Assembly (NCBI RefSeq): GCF_000725485.1
Contig: NZ_KL647031.1
Coordinates: forward strand, 558,001 to 622,000
Source: Nonomuraea candida
GTDB lineage: Bacteria; Actinomycetota; Actinomycetes; Streptosporangiales; Streptosporangiaceae
Length of the DNA stretch: 64,000 nucleotides
Direction of reading: 5' to 3'
In this document: positions 42,573-52,534 of the stretch, in pieces
Layout: each line of letters starts with the position of its first letter
Numbering within the stretch: position 1 is the first letter of the stretch
Notes under the pieces: generated by a model
Told to the model about the DNA's origin: nothing
Database searches by the model: none
The model's input: only the letters and a program-made list of their open reading frames with translations
Translations under genes and position numbers: made by a program

Positions 42573-43229
42573 TCACTCGCCGGGGCGGACCAGGCCGTTC
42601 TCGTAGGCGTACACGATGGCCTGGGCGCGGTCGCGCAGCCCCAGCTTCATCAGCACCCGCCCCACGTGCGTCTTGACCGTCTGCTCGGCCACGAACAGCT
42701 TGTCCGCGATCTCCTGGTTGGACAGCGCCTGCGCCACCAGGACCAGCACCTCCGTCTCCCGCTCGGTCAGCTCGTCCAGCCGCCTGCCCGCCACCGTACG
42801 GGGCGCGCCGAGCCGGGCGAACTCGGTGATCAGCCGTTTCGTGATGGCCGGCGCGATGAGCGCCTCACCGGCGGCGACGACCCGCACGGCCTCGGCGAGC
42901 TGCGCGGCCGAGGCGTCCTTGAGCAGGAACCCGCTCGCCCCCGCCCGCAACGCCTCGTAGACGTAGTCGTCGAGGTCGAACGTCGTCAGGATCAGCACCT
43001 TCGCCGCGTCCTGGCGCGCCATCAGCTCCCTGGTCGCCTCCAGGCCGTTCATGACCGGCATGCGCACGTCCATGAGCACCACGTCGGGGCTCAGCGCGGC
43101 GGCCCGCTCGACCGCCTCCCGCCCGTTCGCCGCCTCGCCCACGACCTCGATGTCCGGCTGTCCACTCAGGAACACCGTGAATCCGGTGCGCACCATGCCC
43201 TGGTCATCGGCGATCAGAACCCGGATCAA
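42573..43229 (-). CDS. NarL/LuxR-family response regulator
   Basis: A 218-residue regulator. The receiver domain has DD at residues 8-9, Asp54 in LMDVRMPVMNG and Lys in FLLKDAS. The LuxR-type output domain has LTERETEVLVLVAQALSNQE and KTHVGRVLMKLGLRDR. The start is TTG 43229, overlapping the kinase stop as TTGA; no ATG or GTG is available in a better place. It is the partner of the upstream HisKA_3 kinase. Confidence 0.92.
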   Translation of the reverse strand: MIRVLIADDQGMVRTGFTVFLSGQPDIEVVGEAANGREAVERAAALSPDVVLMDVRMPVMNGLEATRELMARQDAAKVLILTTFDLDDYVYEALRAGASGFLLKDASAAQLAEAVRVVAAGEALIAPAITKRLITEFARLGAPRTVAGRRLDELTERETEVLVLVAQALSNQEIADKLFVAEQTVKTHVGRVLMKLGLRDRAQAIVYAYENGLVRPGE

Positions 43230-45121
43230 ACGCTCTCCCTCTCCGCGATCGGCAACCTCGCGTACACCTCGAACCCTCCACCCGCCACGGGCCCGGCGTC
43301 GAGCACGCCCCCGAGCAACGCCGCCCGCTCCCGCATCCCCACCAGCCCTTGCCCGCCACCCCGCCCGCCCGTTCCCGCCGCCGACCGCCCGCTCCCGCCC
43401 ATCGTGCCGCTCCCGCCGGCCATGTCGCTCCGGCCCGCCATGTCGCTCCGGCTTGCCGTGTCGCTCCGGCCCGTCGTGCCGCTTCGGTCTGCCGTGCCGC
43501 TTCGGTCTGCCGTGCCGCTCCCGCCCGCCGTGCCGGTCGCGGACGCGGGGGCGGGGCCGTTGGCGATGCGCAGGTGCAGCTCGTCGCCCTGGCGGGCGAT
43601 GTCCACCGCGACGGTCGCCCCGGCCGCGTGCCGCATCACGTTGGACAACGACTCCTGCACGATCCGGTACGCCGACAGCTCCACCGCCGACGGCAGCCCG
43701 CCGAGCGACCCGCTCCGCTTGACCAGCACGGCCAGCCCGGCGGCACGGGCGTTGGCGACCAGCTCGTCGATCCGGTCGAGCCCCGGCTGCGGCGCCGTGT
43801 CCGTGCGCCCCTGCGGATCGCGCAGCACCCCGAGCACCTGGCGCAGCTCGGCGATCGCCTCCAGCGACAGCCCCCGGATCTCCGCCAGGCCCGCCTCCAG
43901 CTGCGCCGCGTCGCCCGCCGCCTTGAGCGGCACCGCCTCGGCCTGGATCGCGATCACCGACATGTGGTGCGCCACCACGTCGTGCAGCTCGCGGGCGATG
44001 CGGGCCCGCTCCTCCAGCACCGCCTGCGCGGCCTCGGCCTGCTGGGTGCGCTGCTCCTCCTGCACCAGCCGGGCCGTGGCGCTGCGGCGTACGCGCACGT
44101 TGTAGCCGAACAGCACCGCGACCGACACGATGACGCCGGCGAGGAACATCGAGTCGGGGTGGATGATCCAGACGGTGAGGACCGTGAGCGCCCAGACGCC
44201 GAACGTGATCCGCCGGTCGCACCGGACCGCGACCGAGTAGATGGTGAGCAGGTACATCAGGACCGTCGCCGCGCCGTAGGGCGGGCTGCTCTGGTCGACG
44301 ACGAGGGTCACCCACGTGACGACCGGCAGCAGCACCGCCGCGACCCGCCAGGCCGCCAGGGGCCACCGGTCGCGCAGCGCCACGGGCAGGGAGACGCCGA
44401 TCGCGGTCAGGTAGACGAACAGGTCGGCGACCGGGCCGGGGGCCATCGGGTTGCGCGCGTGGACCAGGCCGACCGCGATGTTGCCCGCCATCGTCGAGGA
44501 CACGGTGAGGCCGTAGAGGACGACGGCCAGGAGGAGGTCGGCCGCCTGGACCAGGGCGACGGACCGCACGGGCACCAGCACGCCGACCCAGCGCGGCACC
44601 GGGACCGTCAGACGCGGCGGGCCGGGCGGCGGGTCGGCGTCGCCCTGGAACAACGCCATCGCGAACGGCCGCACGGCCGCGTTCCCTGCCCGCCGCACCG
44701 CCCCCTCCCGCCACGTCTCTCTCAGCCGCTCAACCGGCCCTGCCGCCCGCACCGCCGCGCCACGCCGCGCCTCCCCGGACCCCTCGGCCGGCCCGTCCTG
44801 CCGTGCCGTCTCGTCGTGCCGGGCCTCTTCCAACCGCGCAACGGGCCCTTCCGGGCGTGCCGAGTCGTCGTGCGGCGTTGTCGCGCGTTCGTCGGCCGGC
44901 TCCGGCCGTCGCTCGCCCTTCGCCTCGTGCCCGGGCTTCGCGTCGCCACCGGGAGCGCGCGGTGTTCCGGTGGCACCTGGCCGGGCGGGGGGCTCGCCGG
45001 GGGAGGAGGGGGTGGCGGGCAGGTCGCCGGGCTCGGCGGGGGCGGTCGCCGGGGCGCTGCGCCACGGGCGCCACCGGCCGATCGCCTGGCCGAGCGAGCG
45101 GGCGCGCCGGACGAGGATCAC
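43226..45121 (-). CDS. Sensor histidine kinase, HisKA_3 (NarX/DesK type), with repeat expansions
   Basis: A 631-residue kinase. An extended Pro/Arg/Ala-rich N-terminus (about 150 residues) precedes five or six membrane helices. Then comes the HisKA_3 helix with ARIARELHDVVAHHMSVIA (phospho-His in ELHD) and a HATPase domain with N-box QESLSNVMRHA and G-box GQGLVGMRERAALLGG. Between the D-box (IANG) and the G-box, where the ATP lid lies, sits a repeat of six-residue units (RSGTAD, RSDTAS, RSDMAG). GTG 45121 is chosen because TAAGCT lies 7 nt upstream; a GTG at 45184 would add 21 residues. Confidence 0.87.
   Translation of the reverse strand: MILVRRARSLGQAIGRWRPWRSAPATAPAEPGDLPATPSSPGEPPARPGATGTPRAPGGDAKPGHEAKGERRPEPADERATTPHDDSARPEGPVARLEEARHDETARQDGPAEGSGEARRGAAVRAAGPVERLRETWREGAVRRAGNAAVRPFAMALFQGDADPPPGPPRLTVPVPRWVGVLVPVRSVALVQAADLLLAVVLYGLTVSSTMAGNIAVGLVHARNPMAPGPVADLFVYLTAIGVSLPVALRDRWPLAAWRVAAVLLPVVTWVTLVVDQSSPPYGAATVLMYLLTIYSVAVRCDRRITFGVWALTVLTVWIIHPDSMFLAGVIVSVAVLFGYNVRVRRSATARLVQEEQRTQQAEAAQAVLEERARIARELHDVVAHHMSVIAIQAEAVPLKAAGDAAQLEAGLAEIRGLSLEAIAELRQVLGVLRDPQGRTDTAPQPGLDRIDELVANARAAGLAVLVKRSGSLGGLPSAVELSAYRIVQESLSNVMRHAAGATVAVDIARQGDELHLRIANGPAPASATGTAGGSGTADRSGTADRSGTTGRSDTASRSDMAGRSDMAGGSGTMGGSGRSAAGTGGRGGGQGLVGMRERAALLGGVLDAGPVAGGGFEVYARLPIAERESV
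43395..43530 (-). repeat. 18-bp tandem repeat in the kinase ATP lid
   Basis: About seven degenerate 18-bp units encode GTAD-RS, GTTG-RS, DTAS-RS and DMAG-RS hexapeptides between the N- and G-boxes of the HATPase domain. Confidence 0.85.
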
Positions 45122-45128
45122 CTGGTCA

Positions 45129-45134
45129 AGCTTA
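45129..45134 (-). promoter_or_regulatory. -10 element (TAAGCT) of the NarX-type kinase operon
   Basis: On the minus strand TAAGCT is followed by 7 nt and then GTG 45121, again the leaderless layout. Confidence 0.4.
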
Positions 45135-45262
45135 GGAGCGCCGCCCCGCCCCGTCGTCACACCAGGGTTTGATCCCGGCCTCACCCTCAGGTCCTGCTTA
45201 CAACATTACGATCGCCGTGAGCGAACATCGGCAGGGAAGGGAACAGGACCCGGCTCCGATGA

Positions 45263-45283
45263 GTTGAGCCGGTATAACTCAAC
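45263..45283. promoter_or_regulatory. HAIR-like inverted repeat over the lon promoter
   Basis: GTTGAG-N9-CTCAAC is a perfect 6-bp inverted repeat, close to the HspR-binding element CTTGAGT-N7-ACTCAAG. TATAAC (45273-45278), the likely -10, lies inside it. HspR represses lon and dnaK in streptomycetes, so heat-shock control of lon is likely here. Confidence 0.65.
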
Positions 45284-45297
45284 CCTTTGGAGTTCGC

Positions 45298-47658
<2,361 letters not shown>

Positions 47659-47667
47659 CCCGGCCCC

Positions 47668-47832
47668 GGTGAAGGCGGCCTCCGCGGCCGCTTGACCCGG
47701 TCCCGGTGGGCGAAGGCGGCCTCCTCGGCCGCTTGGCCCGACTCCGGCGAAGGCGGCCTCCGTGGCCTCCTGACCCGCCCCGGCGACACCGCCCGGCGAC
47801 ACCGCCCGGCGACACCGCCCGGCGACACCGCC
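47668..47832. repeat. Two repeat families between lon and its terminator
   Basis: Three imperfect copies of a roughly 40-bp unit containing GAAGGCGGCCTCC (47671-47770) are followed by four 13-bp units CGGCGACACCGCC (47781, 47794, 47807, 47820). The last unit runs into the terminator palindrome. Confidence 0.85.
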
Positions 47833-47872
47833 CCGCCGCACTCGGCCGAGTGCGGCGGGGCGGTCGTCTTTT
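47827..47872 (+). terminator. lon terminator, perfect 38-bp palindrome
   Basis: ACCGCCCCGCCGCACTCGG is followed directly by its exact reverse complement (47827-47864), then TCGTCTTTT. Nineteen base pairs, GC-rich, with a T-rich tail make this a strong intrinsic terminator for lon. Confidence 0.9.
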
Positions 47873-47938
47873 CCCGCCCGCCCCGAGCCCGTGTCCCGGG
47901 CGCGGGGACGGCGCAAACGGGATGGGCGATCGCGGAAA

Positions 47939-47952
47939 GTGACGCAGATCAC
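47939..47952. promoter_or_regulatory. Crp/GlxR-like site GTGA-N6-TCAC
   Basis: GTGACGCAGATCAC is a perfect GTGA-N6-TCAC palindrome, the core of the actinobacterial Crp consensus (TGTGA-N6-TCACA), flanked by A and G. It lies about 320 bp before metN and 185 bp before the possible leader ORF. The surrounding 47873-48123 stretch has no gene-like reading. Confidence 0.45.
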
Positions 47953-48009
47953 GAAACAGATCAGGAATAGCGGGATCTCCGGCCATTGTTAGCAACGGCG
48001 TGAACGAGG

Positions 48010-48065
48010 CATACGCGACAGGCCGCAGCGCCCCCAGGGACGCCGCGTGTCGCCGCATGCGTATG
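48010..48065. other. Long inverted repeat in the metN upstream region
   Basis: CATACGC (48010-48016) pairs with GCGTATG (48059-48065), and inside it GCGACA (48014-48019) pairs with TGTCGC (48048-48053), enclosing a GC-rich loop. As RNA this would form an extended hairpin with a bulge. It could be a small RNA, an attenuator, or an operator. Confidence 0.35.
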
Positions 48066-48123
48066 GGGCGAATGCCGGCCCGTTAGAAGCAACCCGTCCG
48101 CCCGTTCTCCTCGAAGGTCGTCA

Positions 48124-48189
48124 TGATCGCACCAGGCTTCGTGCTGCGCAGGCTGAGCCACCTGCCGTTCCACCCCGGAACCCGCTGAC
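48124..48189 (+). CDS. Possible short leader peptide upstream of metN
   Basis: ATG 48124 with GAAGG 6 nt upstream opens a 21-codon frame reading MIAPGFVLRRLSHLPFHPG then TR and stop. It ends 76 nt before metN. The same stretch folds on paper as a multibranch structure: GGTC/GACC closing stem, and hairpins GCAC/GTGC, GCAGG/CCTGC and GTTCC/GGAAC. I recognise neither a SAM riboswitch core nor a known leader family with certainty. A translated leader that controls metNIQ by attenuation, or a structured leader RNA, are the two readings. Confidence 0.35.
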
Positions 48190-48265
48190 CCCGGCCCCTC
48201 CTCTCTCCGGTGATGTACGTTCTCGCGGCCCCGCTGGCGGCCGCCCTCAGTCGTGGGGATTCTCC

Positions 48266-49243
48266 GTGATCCAGGCTTCAGGCCTGCGCAAGCAGTACGG
48301 CACGACCGTCGCACTCGACGGCGTCGACCTGCACGTGCGCGAAGGCGAGATCTACGGCGTGCTCGGCCAGAGCGGCGCCGGCAAGAGCACGCTCCTGCGC
48401 TGCGTCAACCTGCTCGAACGCCCCACCGCGGGCACCGTCACCGTCGCGGGCCAGGACCTGACCGCGCTCGGCGACCGCGAGCTGAACCGCGCCAGGCAGC
48501 GCATCGGCATGATCCACCAGCACTTCGCGCTGCTGTCCTCGCGCACGGTCGCGGGCAACGTGGCCTTCCCGCTGGAGGTCATGGGCGTGCCGAAGCGCGA
48601 GCGCGAGCGCCGCGTCGGCGAGCTGCTCGAACTCGTCGGCCTGCAAGGGCGCGGCAAGGACCGCCCCCACCAGCTCTCCGGCGGCCAGAAGCAGCGCGTC
48701 GGCATCGCCAGGGCGCTGGCCGGCAACCCGGCCGTGCTGCTGTCCGACGAGGCCACCTCGGCGCTCGACCCGGCCACCACGCAGTCGATCCTCGCCCTGC
48801 TCAAGCGGCTCAACGCCGAGCTGGGCCTGACGATCCTGCTCATCACCCACGAGATGAACGTGGTCAAGAGCGTCTGCGACTCCGTCGCCATCATGTCCGC
48901 CGGCCGCGTCGAGGAGTCGGGCGCCATCGCCGACCTCATCAAGACGCCCGGCTCCCGCCTGACCCGCGAGATCTTCCCGCTGCCCGAGCCCGCGCCGGCC
49001 GGTTCGGTGACCCTGACGTTCACCGGCGACCCGCGCCAGCCCGTGGTCTCGGAGGTGGTGCGGAAGTTCGACGTGGACCTCAGCATCCTGGGCGGCTCCA
49101 TCGAGGACCTCGCCGGCGGCTCCGTGGGCCGCCTGCGGGTGGCGCTCGACGGCGCCGAGGCCGGCGCGGCGCTGGCGTACCTGCGCGGCACGGGGCTGAT
49201 CGTCGAGGTGGCGGGGGAGACCCGGGAAGGCAGGGCCGCATGA
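48266..49243 (+). CDS. metN: Methionine ABC transporter ATP-binding protein MetN
   Basis: A 325-residue ATPase. Walker A GQSGAGKST, Q-loop MIHQHFALLSSRTVAGNVAFP, signature LSGGQKQRVGIARAL, Walker B VLLSDEATSALD and H-loop ITHEMNVV are all intact. The C-terminal NIL/ACT-like domain (VTLTFTGDPRQPVVSEVVRK onward) is the methionine-sensing part that shuts transport when methionine is high. GTG 48266 follows a GTGGGGA ribosome binding site. It is the first of three coupled genes, metNIQ. Confidence 0.95.
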   Translation: MIQASGLRKQYGTTVALDGVDLHVREGEIYGVLGQSGAGKSTLLRCVNLLERPTAGTVTVAGQDLTALGDRELNRARQRIGMIHQHFALLSSRTVAGNVAFPLEVMGVPKRERERRVGELLELVGLQGRGKDRPHQLSGGQKQRVGIARALAGNPAVLLSDEATSALDPATTQSILALLKRLNAELGLTILLITHEMNVVKSVCDSVAIMSAGRVEESGAIADLIKTPGSRLTREIFPLPEPAPAGSVTLTFTGDPRQPVVSEVVRKFDVDLSILGGSIEDLAGGSVGRLRVALDGAEAGAALAYLRGTGLIVEVAGETREGRAA

Positions 49244-49896
49244 CCTGGGAAGAGATGCTGCCGCTGCTGTGGCCGGCCACGGTGGAGACCGCGCAGATGG
49301 TCGGCTGGGCCACGCTGTTCACCGCGGTGCTCGGGCTGCCGCTCGGGGTGGCGCTGGTGGTGTTCGACCGTGACGGGCTGCGGCCGCTGCCCGCGCTGAA
49401 GTCGGCGCTCGGGTTCGTGGTCAACATCGGGCGGTCGCTGCCGTTCATCGTGCTGATGATCGCGATCATCCCGTTCACCCGGCTCGTGGTCGGCACGACC
49501 ATCGGGACGGCCGCGTTCGTGGTGCCGCTGACCGTCGGCGCGGTGCCGTTCTTCGCCCGGCTGGTCGAGACCGCGCTGCGGGAGGTCGGCCGGGACGTCG
49601 TGCAGGCCGCTCAGGCCATGGGCGCCAGTCGCACGGCCATCGTGCGCAAGGTGCTGCTGCCCGAGGCACTGCCGGGCCTGGTGGCGGGCCTCACCGTGAC
49701 CGTGGTCGCGCTCGTCGGCTACTCCGCCATGGCCGGCACGCTCGGCGGCGGCGGGCTCGGCGACCTGGCCGTCCGCTACGGCTACCAGCGCTTCGAGACG
49801 CTCCTGATGATCGTGACGGTCGTTCTCCTGCTCGTGATCGTGCAACTCCTGCAGAGCCTGGGCGACTGGGTCGCTCGGCGCCTATCGCATAAGTAA
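49240..49896 (+). CDS. metI: Methionine ABC transporter permease MetI
   Basis: A 218-residue permease with five hydrophobic helices. The coupling loop is EVGRDVVQAAQAMGASRTAIVRKVLLPEALPG, followed by the GYSAMAGTLGGGGLGDLA signature of MetI. ATG 49240 overlaps the metN stop. Its length matches MetI. Confidence 0.95.
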   Translation: MTWEEMLPLLWPATVETAQMVGWATLFTAVLGLPLGVALVVFDRDGLRPLPALKSALGFVVNIGRSLPFIVLMIAIIPFTRLVVGTTIGTAAFVVPLTVGAVPFFARLVETALREVGRDVVQAAQAMGASRTAIVRKVLLPEALPGLVAGLTVTVVALVGYSAMAGTLGGGGLGDLAVRYGYQRFETLLMIVTVVLLLVIVQLLQSLGDWVARRLSHK

Positions 49897-49904
49897 GGAA
49901 AATC

Positions 49905-50744
49905 ATGAAAATTCACCGCCTTGTGGGTGCCGTCGCGCTGGCTCTGTCGCTCGCCGCATGCGGTACGTCGCAGCCCGCCACCGGCGCCGAGACCGGCGCG
50001 AAGACCGCCGAGTCGGCCGACACCGTGCTGAAGGTCGGCGCCAGCCCCGTGCCGCACGCCGAGATCCTGAACTACGTCAAGGACAACCTGGCCCCGGCCG
50101 CCGGCCTCAAGCTGGAGGTCGTGGAGTTCACCGACTACGTGCAGCCGAACGTGCAGCTCCAGGAGGGCCAGCTCACGGCCAACTTCTTCCAGCACAAGCC
50201 GTACCTCGACGACTTCAACGCCAGCAAGGGCACCGAGCTGAGCTTCGTCACGCCGGTGCACCTGGAGCCGCTCGGCCTGTACTCCAAGAAGATCACCGAC
50301 CTGGCGGCGCTGGCGAGCGGCGCCACCGTGGCCGTGCCGAACGACGCCACCAACCTGGGCCGCGCGCTCAAGCTGCTCGCCGACCACGGCGTGATCACGC
50401 TCAAGGAGGGCGCGGGCACCGCGGCCACCGAGCGCGACGTGACGGGCAACCCGAAGAAGCTGCAGTTCAAGCCCCTGGAGGCGGCGCAGCTCCCGCGCTC
50501 GCTGGAGGACGTGGACGCCGCGGTGATCAACGGCAACTACGCCATCGAGGCCGGTCTCAAGCCCGCCTCGCAGGCCCTGGTGCTGGAGAAGACCGCGGGC
50601 AACCCGTACGTCAACGGCCTGGTCGTCGCCGCCGGCCACGAGAAGGACGCCAACATCGTCACCCTCGGCAAGCTCCTGCGGGACCCGAAGGTCAAGGAGT
50701 TCATCGCGCAGAAGTACGAGGGCTCGGTCATCGCCGCCGAGTGA
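49905..50744 (+). CDS. metQ: Methionine-binding lipoprotein MetQ
   Basis: A 279-residue NlpA-family lipoprotein. The lipobox is LAAC with Cys19. Family sequence includes LKVGASPVPHAEIL, LEVVEFTDYVQPN, FFQHKPYLDDFN and INGNYAIEAGLKP. It captures D/L-methionine outside the membrane and delivers it to MetNI. AAGGAAAA lies before the ATG, eight bases after metI. Confidence 0.95.
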   Translation: MKIHRLVGAVALALSLAACGTSQPATGAETGAKTAESADTVLKVGASPVPHAEILNYVKDNLAPAAGLKLEVVEFTDYVQPNVQLQEGQLTANFFQHKPYLDDFNASKGTELSFVTPVHLEPLGLYSKKITDLAALASGATVAVPNDATNLGRALKLLADHGVITLKEGAGTAATERDVTGNPKKLQFKPLEAAQLPRSLEDVDAAVINGNYAIEAGLKPASQALVLEKTAGNPYVNGLVVAAGHEKDANIVTLGKLLRDPKVKEFIAQKYEGSVIAAE

Positions 50745-50755
50745 CCCGCCCCGCC

Positions 50756-50791
50756 CCGCCGCGGCCCGGAACCGACGAGGGGCCGCGGCGG
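50756..50791 (+). terminator. Terminator of metNIQ
   Basis: CCGCCGCGGCCC and GGGCCGCGGCGG form a perfect 12-bp stem with a 12-nt loop, starting 11 nt after the metQ stop. There is no T-run, as is common for actinobacterial terminators. Confidence 0.6.
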
Positions 50792-50831
50792 CGGCATGTC
50801 CGGGGTCCTGGCGCGGAGGTGGCCGGCAGAA

Positions 50832-50837
50832 TATCGT
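50832..50837 (+). promoter_or_regulatory. -10 element (TATCGT) of the acyl-CoA synthetase gene
   Basis: TATCGT lies 7 nt before ATG 50845 and no ribosome binding site separates them, suggesting a leaderless transcript. Confidence 0.5.
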
Positions 50838-50844
50838 TCGGTCC

Positions 50845-52374
50845 ATGTATCCGGGAGCCATCGCAGCAGTCACCCCCGACAAGCCCGCTGTGATCATGGC
50901 GGGCTCCGGACAGGTCATCACCTATCGCGAACTGGACGAGGAGTCGAACCGGCTGGCCCACCTGTTCCGCGCCGCGGGGCTGCGGCCGGGCGACCACATC
51001 GCGTTCATGCTCGCCAACCACCCCCGCTTCCTCTCCGTCGCCTGGGCCGCGCACCGCTCGGGCCTGTACTACACCCCGATCAGCTCCCGGCTGCGGACCG
51101 AGGAGCTGGCCTACATCGTCGGCAACTGCGGCGCCCGGGTCTTCATCTCCAGCGCGGACCTGGCCGACGTCGCCACCTCGATCACCGCCGCCACCCCCGG
51201 CGTCGAGCTGCGGCTGATGATGGACGGCGTGGCCGAGGGCTTCGAGCCGTACGAGGAGGCGGTGGCCAAGCAGCCGGTCACGCCGGTCCGGGACGAGTGC
51301 ACGGGCGCCGACATGCTCTACTCCTCGGGCACCACCGGCCGCCCCAAAGGCGTCAAGCTGGCCGCCGCGCACGGCCCGCTGGAGGAGCCAGGACTGCTGT
51401 TCAAGCTCATCCAGGGCCTGTTCGCGCCCTCGGCCGACAGCGTCTACCTCTCGCCCGCGCCGCTCTACCACGCCGCGCCGCTGCGCTACAGCCTGACGTT
51501 CCAGCGGCTCGGGGCCACGGTGGTGGTGATGGAGCGCTTCGACCCGGAGGAGTACCTGGCGCTGGTGGAGCGGTACCGGGTGACGCACTCGCAGCTCGTG
51601 CCGACGATGTTCATCAAGATGCTCAAGCTGCCGCCGGAAACCCGGGCAAAATACGATATTTCCTCGCTTCAGTGTGCGATCCACGCCGCCGCTCCCTGCC
51701 CCGTCCCCGTCAAGGAGCAGATGATCGACTGGTGGGGCCCGATCGTGCACGAGTACTACGCCGGCACCGAGGGCAACGGCTTCCTCTATGTCGGCCCCGG
51801 CGACTGGCTCCGGCACAAGGGCACGGTCGGCCGCTCGCTGCTCGGCGTCGTGCACATCTGCGACGAGAACGGCGCCGACCTGCCGCCGGGCGAGCACGGC
51901 ACGATCTACTTCGAGAACGGCGGCCGCTTCGAGTATCACGGCGACCCCGACAAGACCCGCTCCGCCCAGGACCCGCTGGGCCGGGGCTGGACCACCCTCG
52001 GCGACATCGGCTACCTGGACGAGGACGGCTTCCTCTACCTCACCGACCGCCGCTCGTACATGATCATCTCCGGTGGCGTGAACATCTACCCGCAGGAGGC
52101 CGAGAACGTGCTGTCGGTGCACCCCAAGGTGGCCGACGTGGCGGTGTTCGGGGTGCCGGACGAGGAGATGGGCGAGCAGGTCAAGGCCGTGGTCGAGCCG
52201 GTGTCGATGGCGGAGGCGGGGCCGGACCTGGAGGCGGAGCTGATCGCGTACTGCCGCGAGCACCTGGCGCACTACAAGTGCCCCAGGTCGGTCGACTTCC
52301 GCGCCGAATTGCCCCGCCACCCGACCGGCAAGCTCTACAAGCGGCTCCTGCGCGACGAATACCGGCCCGCGTGA
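50845..52374 (+). CDS. Acyl-CoA synthetase (AMP-binding)
   Basis: A 509-residue adenylate-forming enzyme that activates a carboxylic acid to its CoA ester. Motifs: P-loop MLYSSGTTGRPKGVKL, YYAGTEGNG, the hinge region YLTDRRSYMIISGGVNIYPQE, and catalytic Lys near the C-terminus in RHPTGKLYKRLL. It resembles FadD-like or bile/steroid-side-chain acyl-CoA synthetases. The substrate cannot be told from sequence. It stands alone. Confidence 0.92.
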   Translation: MYPGAIAAVTPDKPAVIMAGSGQVITYRELDEESNRLAHLFRAAGLRPGDHIAFMLANHPRFLSVAWAAHRSGLYYTPISSRLRTEELAYIVGNCGARVFISSADLADVATSITAATPGVELRLMMDGVAEGFEPYEEAVAKQPVTPVRDECTGADMLYSSGTTGRPKGVKLAAAHGPLEEPGLLFKLIQGLFAPSADSVYLSPAPLYHAAPLRYSLTFQRLGATVVVMERFDPEEYLALVERYRVTHSQLVPTMFIKMLKLPPETRAKYDISSLQCAIHAAAPCPVPVKEQMIDWWGPIVHEYYAGTEGNGFLYVGPGDWLRHKGTVGRSLLGVVHICDENGADLPPGEHGTIYFENGGRFEYHGDPDKTRSAQDPLGRGWTTLGDIGYLDEDGFLYLTDRRSYMIISGGVNIYPQEAENVLSVHPKVADVAVFGVPDEEMGEQVKAVVEPVSMAEAGPDLEAELIAYCREHLAHYKCPRSVDFRAELPRHPTGKLYKRLLRDEYRPA

Positions 52375-52474
52375 CCGTAAAATCTTGGCAATTCCCCCCG
52401 CCGCGGCGACCCCGGTCCGACCTCGTCCGATAAGGCCGGCATCAGGGGTCGCCGGGTCCCCGGACCATTGCCTT

Positions 52475-52500
52475 AACCAGGTCTTACGTGGTTCTTGACA
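52475..52500 (+). promoter_or_regulatory. Inverted repeat and -35 element before the HtrA-like gene
   Basis: AACCA-N9-TGGTT (52475-52493) is a 5-bp inverted repeat immediately upstream of TTGACA (52495-52500). No TANNNT box is found at 17-18 bp, so an activator or alternative sigma factor may be needed. The ATG lies 35 bp further with GGGAG as ribosome binding site. Confidence 0.35.
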
Positions 52501-52534
52501 CCCTTGGAGCATCGGGATTCGAGGGAGATGACAG

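Noticed and set aside
48116..48190. tRNA gene in the metN leader
   Set aside because: The cloverleaf-like pairing lacks T-loop and anticodon-loop sequence and has a 5-nt last loop and only a 4-5 bp closing stem.
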